Origin: an uncultured Paludibaculum sp.
GTDB taxonomy: Bacteria > Acidobacteriota > Terriglobia > Bryobacterales > Bryobacteraceae
Reading direction: 5' to 3'
DNA: 64,000 nt
NCBI RefSeq assembly: GCF_963665245.1
Contig: NZ_OY762267.1
Coordinates: forward strand, 1,674,001-1,738,000
Below the pieces are notes generated by a model that saw only the letters and a list, made by a program, of their open reading frames with translations, had not been told where the DNA came from and made no database searches. Made by a program: the position numbers and the translations under genes. Every line of letters begins with the position of its first letter. Position 1 is the first letter of the stretch. Positions 62,301 through 64,000 of this stretch are shown one piece after another.

Positions 62301-63004
62301 GTGTGACCGTACTGCGCGTCGTAGGAGTTCATCTGGACGTTGAATTCCTGTACCGCGTCCACGATCGGTACGTAGGCGATATTGTTGTTGCCGGCCTGGC
62401 CGTTGTTCGGCGCGCCGTCCATCATGAATTCGTTGTTCGACTGGCGGCCACCGTTGACCGACCATTCAGCGATGGCACCGTTATCAAACGGACGCTGCCA
62501 GATGGCCGCGCCGCGGAACGTCACGCCCGGCATCATCGTACCGAGCATGAACGGATTGCGTGCGTTCAACGGAAGTTCGGAAACCTGTTGCGTGTTCACA
62601 ATGCCGCTGCGCGACGCCGTCTGCGTTTCCAGCAGCGCGGCTTCCCCCGTCACATTGATTGACTCCGTGACGGCGCCCACCTCGAGAGAGATCTCGAGGC
62701 CGGCAATCTGGCCAACCTGGAGAGTGAGGCGTTCGCGGTTGTACTGCTTGAAGCCCGCGGCCGTGACCGTGACATTGTAGTCGCCGGGCCGCAGCAGCGG
62801 AATCGTGTACGTGCCCGACGAATCTGTCGTAGCAATGTTGGTTTCGTTCGTGCTGAGGTTGGTTGCCTGGACTTTGGCTTTGGGTACCGCGCCGCCGCTG
62901 GCATCCAAAACGTGCCCGGAAATGGTCGCCCGGAACTCCTGCGCCCACATCGCGCAGGCAACCACCTGGAGGCACACAACCAGCTTGCAGATGTAGTGTC
63001 TCAA
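59396..63004 (-). CDS. Oar-like TonB-dependent receptor, paralogue of the upstream one
   Basis: A 1202-residue receptor. The initiator is a TTG at 63004, giving MRHYICKLVVCLQVVACAMWAQ as signal peptide; CAGGGGGTCC lies just upstream as a strong Shine-Dalgarno site, which supports this start. Architecture is as in 53962-57615: carboxypeptidase-regulatory domain (ATISGHVLDASGGAVPKAKVQATN), plug (RNPFMLGTMMPGVTFRGAAIWQRPFDNGAIAEWSVNG) and barrel ending in QIQLGIKAFW. A second copy of the hairpin leader precedes it. Substrate unknown. Confidence 0.93.
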   Translation of the reverse strand: MRHYICKLVVCLQVVACAMWAQEFRATISGHVLDASGGAVPKAKVQATNLSTNETNIATTDSSGTYTIPLLRPGDYNVTVTAAGFKQYNRERLTLQVGQIAGLEISLEVGAVTESINVTGEAALLETQTASRSGIVNTQQVSELPLNARNPFMLGTMMPGVTFRGAAIWQRPFDNGAIAEWSVNGGRQSNNEFMMDGAPNNGQAGNNNIAYVPIVDAVQEFNVQMNSYDAQYGHTGGGVFNVVLKSGGNDFHATGWEFLRRKWLDANTFQGNAVGAKRADHLLDQYGFQLEGPVYIPKLLTKQSKTKLFYLGSFENYRENTPNPLTNSYPEQEMRNGDFSKLKNAAGNPITIYDPLNYTLDANSNPIRTPFAGNIIPADRINPVAKAVTGYMPLPNTATRAGFAYSTNNHLLPNYVNHDKFYNLILKFDFNFGDKNRAFFRHASNDRTEDRAVNGLDNVPGTDGQQPFQRINDAYVADWVSTLTPTLILNVRGSYSRFIETGRGQANSAFDITKLGVPSSLVSQLPGPYYFGRWQMDGYSALGRGQGINITNNYNLAVNVTKIAGSHTLKAGIDIRRIHYIQQNSGDIFKVDSRRDWTQQVWNQGDAVSGDSYASFLLGLPNTNGTTDRSSLNYPLYPFNRQWYVSPYVQDDWKISRRLTLNLGLRWDFNQAPDEKWNRMNRGFDSKVASPLRSMFPAETLAQYPSLANLSGGFSFAGVGGQPTIASKNVWTNWQPRIGAAYQLNDRLVMRGGYGLYFLNPNNNYLQNAGFSAFTPLVNSNDGGRTPIPNVLSNPYPSGITRPSGSSLGALTFVGRNNNWFDPTFTTPKVHQFSFGFQQQVSQTATLELTYVGSRTIGANGEKDYNIPSLAFRKTCNLMEGGSPIYCNEQLPNPFKGLAPFLGTNYYTANTISRYNLARPFPQFDGTLLQQGRNDSNIWYNSLQVTYNQRVGRDLIINTNYTFSKMVERWGYTDPFADQMQQGLYLNDRPHWFKFTAVYELPFGQGKHFGAGTTGFVKKLISGWQATTFYNNASGEPAELRENVIQLKDPRTPGGGWDGNVDWKANKVRGWNPCVLRQQDNGTIAPQPYSLNLGCGTDHSNYAWLQVANFAPARYAPYRSGQVRKHHAFTLDASISKMTNITERFRVQFRAEAFNLFNHNYFGRTTFTTDPNDANFGTMFPSTATNQNSFPRQIQLGIKAFW

Positions 63005-63008
63005 TTTG

Positions 63009-63076
63009 GACCCCCTGTAATCTTCGTGGACGGAGCCGGCGGACAGGGCCGGTAGTCCTGGGACAGCATCCTATCA
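63009..63076 (-). promoter_or_regulatory. Second copy of the receptor leader element
   Basis: Minus-strand TGATAGGAT (TG plus TAGGAT at 63068-63073) is the putative extended -10. A 5-base stem CCGGC/GCCGG (63048-63052 with 63036-63040) surrounds loop CCTGTCC, and CAGGGGGTC (63009-63017) is 4 bases from the TTG. The loop-to-SD spacing is within one base of that in the other copy, although the intervening sequence differs. Confidence 0.5.
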
Positions 63077-63183
63077 CAGGGTAGGATCTATCGATAGCAC
63101 CTTTTGATGAATACTTGTTAATTTTGTCAAGTTAAAACAAATCAGATACTTAGCACGGTGCAAGTGCTTGCATTGGCTGGCTA

Positions 63184-63918
63184 TTACTGCTCCGGAAGCC
63201 CGATTGCAACCGCTGCCATCTCTTCGCTTTCGGCCTCGGAAGCCCGGCCCAGACGGCGGTACACCTTGGCCAAAAGCAGACGGGTGGCGGACTTGCGCGG
63301 GTTCAATCGGACGGCCCGCTGAAGGGCTGCGACGGCCTCTCCCAATTGCCCGGTCTGGAAGAGCGCCAGCCCTAGTTCATGGCCCGCCTCGGGCGACTCC
63401 GGCTGCTGGGCTGGCTTGAGCATCGCCACCGCTTCAACCGCCCGCCCCTGCCGGATCAGAAACTGCCCATACGCCAGGCGCGCCATCTGCTCCGCTCGAT
63501 CGTGCCGCGCGACGGCCGCCTGGAACCGTTTCTCGGCCGCCTCGTTCCGTCCCAATGCTTGCAGACACTGCCCGATGGCCGCGTCGGCCCGGCCCTTCAC
63601 GGCATCCGCCATCAGAGCCTTTTCCAAAGGTGCAAGGGCCTCCTCGTACCTGTCGATGCCGTACAGATTTCGCCCGTAGTAGTAGCAGGTGTCCAGCAGC
63701 TTGGGATCCAGTGTGCACGCCTGGCGGAAGGGCTCAATGGAGTCGCGCAGCTCGTTTAACGAGGCGTAGGCCACGCCCAGCGCCTTCCAATACTGCGCGT
63801 TCTTCGGCGCTAGCCGCGAAGACTCTTTCAGGAAGGGAACAGCCTCGGCCGCGCGGCCCTGTTCCAGCAAGGTGACACCTTGCCGGTAGGCGTCTTCCGC
63901 GGGCGTCACGGCGAGCAA
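63184..63918 (-). CDS. TPR-repeat exported protein
   Basis: At least 244 residues with about six TPR units (DAYRQGVTLLEQGRAAEAVPFLKESSRLAPKNAQYWKALGVAYASLNE, EEALAPLEKALMADAVKGRADAAIGQCLQALG, GQLGEAVAALQRAVRLNPRKSATRLLLAKVYRRLGR). TTG at 63918 is the first acceptable start codon, but the open frame continues upstream into a hydrophobic run (LEALTLVLSVLLLAVTPA) that looks like a signal peptide, so translation may begin at an unusual codon near 63940. It follows the permease fragment by about 35 bases and is probably in its operon. Partners are unknown; TPR proteins here often sit with FG-GAP genes. Confidence 0.85.
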   Translation of the reverse strand: MLAVTPAEDAYRQGVTLLEQGRAAEAVPFLKESSRLAPKNAQYWKALGVAYASLNELRDSIEPFRQACTLDPKLLDTCYYYGRNLYGIDRYEEALAPLEKALMADAVKGRADAAIGQCLQALGRNEAAEKRFQAAVARHDRAEQMARLAYGQFLIRQGRAVEAVAMLKPAQQPESPEAGHELGLALFQTGQLGEAVAALQRAVRLNPRKSATRLLLAKVYRRLGRASEAESEEMAAVAIGLPEQ

Positions 63919-63952
63919 CAGTACTGAGAGGACTAGAGTCAGAGCTTCGAGT

Positions 63953-64000
63953 TTACTCCGTCCGCAGCGCGTCGGACGGATCCATGCGGGAGGCCCGGAC
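63953..64000 (-). CDS. C-terminal end of a second ADOP-family permease
   Basis: The last 15 codons before a TAA read VRASRMDPSDALRTE, the characteristic ADOP/MacB-type permease end (compare ASRVDPVAALKYE at the end of the 36929-39667 gene). The rest lies beyond the window. The stop is 34 bases upstream of the TTG start of the TPR gene. Confidence 0.65.
   Translation of the reverse strand, partial: VRASRMDPSDALRTE

Noticed and set aside
1..64000. Prophage, insertion sequence, toxin-antitoxin or antiphage island
   Set aside because: No transposase, integrase, phage structural or known defence gene was found; the window reads as ordinary chromosomal DNA.

Overview
The window looks like chromosomal DNA of a GC-rich, aerobic, heterotrophic Acidobacteriota, most like the Solibacter/Bryobacter lineage. 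That placement is inference. It rests on the gene families present: Oar-like TonB receptors over 1,150 residues long, a PadR regulator next to an acidobacterial-type orphan permease (ADOP), several FG-GAP/ASPIC-UnbV proteins, an ECF sigma factor overlapping a Ser/Thr kinase, a PQQ dehydrogenase, and many Tat or Sec secreted carbohydrate enzymes. I found no rRNA, tRNA, transposase, phage gene or CRISPR array.

Left part (1-13 kb): a beta-oxidation pair (PaaI-type thioesterase and FadJ-like multienzyme), a Tat metallophosphoesterase, a frameshifted metallo-beta-lactamase/VOC fusion, a xylose-isomerase-like TIM barrel, an AsmA-like protein, a LacI regulator, an M13 peptidase, a rhodanese and a di-haem cytochrome c. 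From 16.0 kb back to 12.3 kb, a tight minus-strand cluster encodes ECF sigma factor, Ser/Thr kinase, DUF1080 hydrolase and cupin, with overlapping or nearly touching genes.

Middle part (16-33 kb): a UroD-like/RraA convergent pair with an unknown secreted protein; a peroxide-defence set (PerR-like Fur, AhpC, AhpD) with a PerR-box-like promoter; an esterase/SDR pair; a ceramidase-like protein coupled to DUF2277; a PQQ dehydrogenase with an unusual CX3CH haem site; ahcY divergent from an ArsR-methyltransferase fusion across a symmetric operator; and a TPR/FG-GAP pair.

Right part (33-64 kb): three Oar-like receptors, an ADOP permease with PadR, a TSUP transporter, a Gfo/Idh/MocA oxidoreductase, GH27 and GH29 glycosidases, a class A beta-lactamase-like protein lacking the deacylating Glu, a fluoride exporter (crcB) with DUF190 translationally linked to a large TPR/FG-GAP protein, an 810-residue putative glycosidase, and the C-terminal end of a second ADOP permease at the right edge. 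The two most similar receptors (53962-57615 and 59396-63004) flank an FG-GAP/ASPIC gene and share an upstream leader: extended -10 element, hairpin with an identical loop, and a CAGGGGGTC Shine-Dalgarno block. This is the best candidate here for an undescribed regulatory element. Taken together the genes suggest a soil polymer degrader that secretes glycosidases and takes up the products through TonB receptors.
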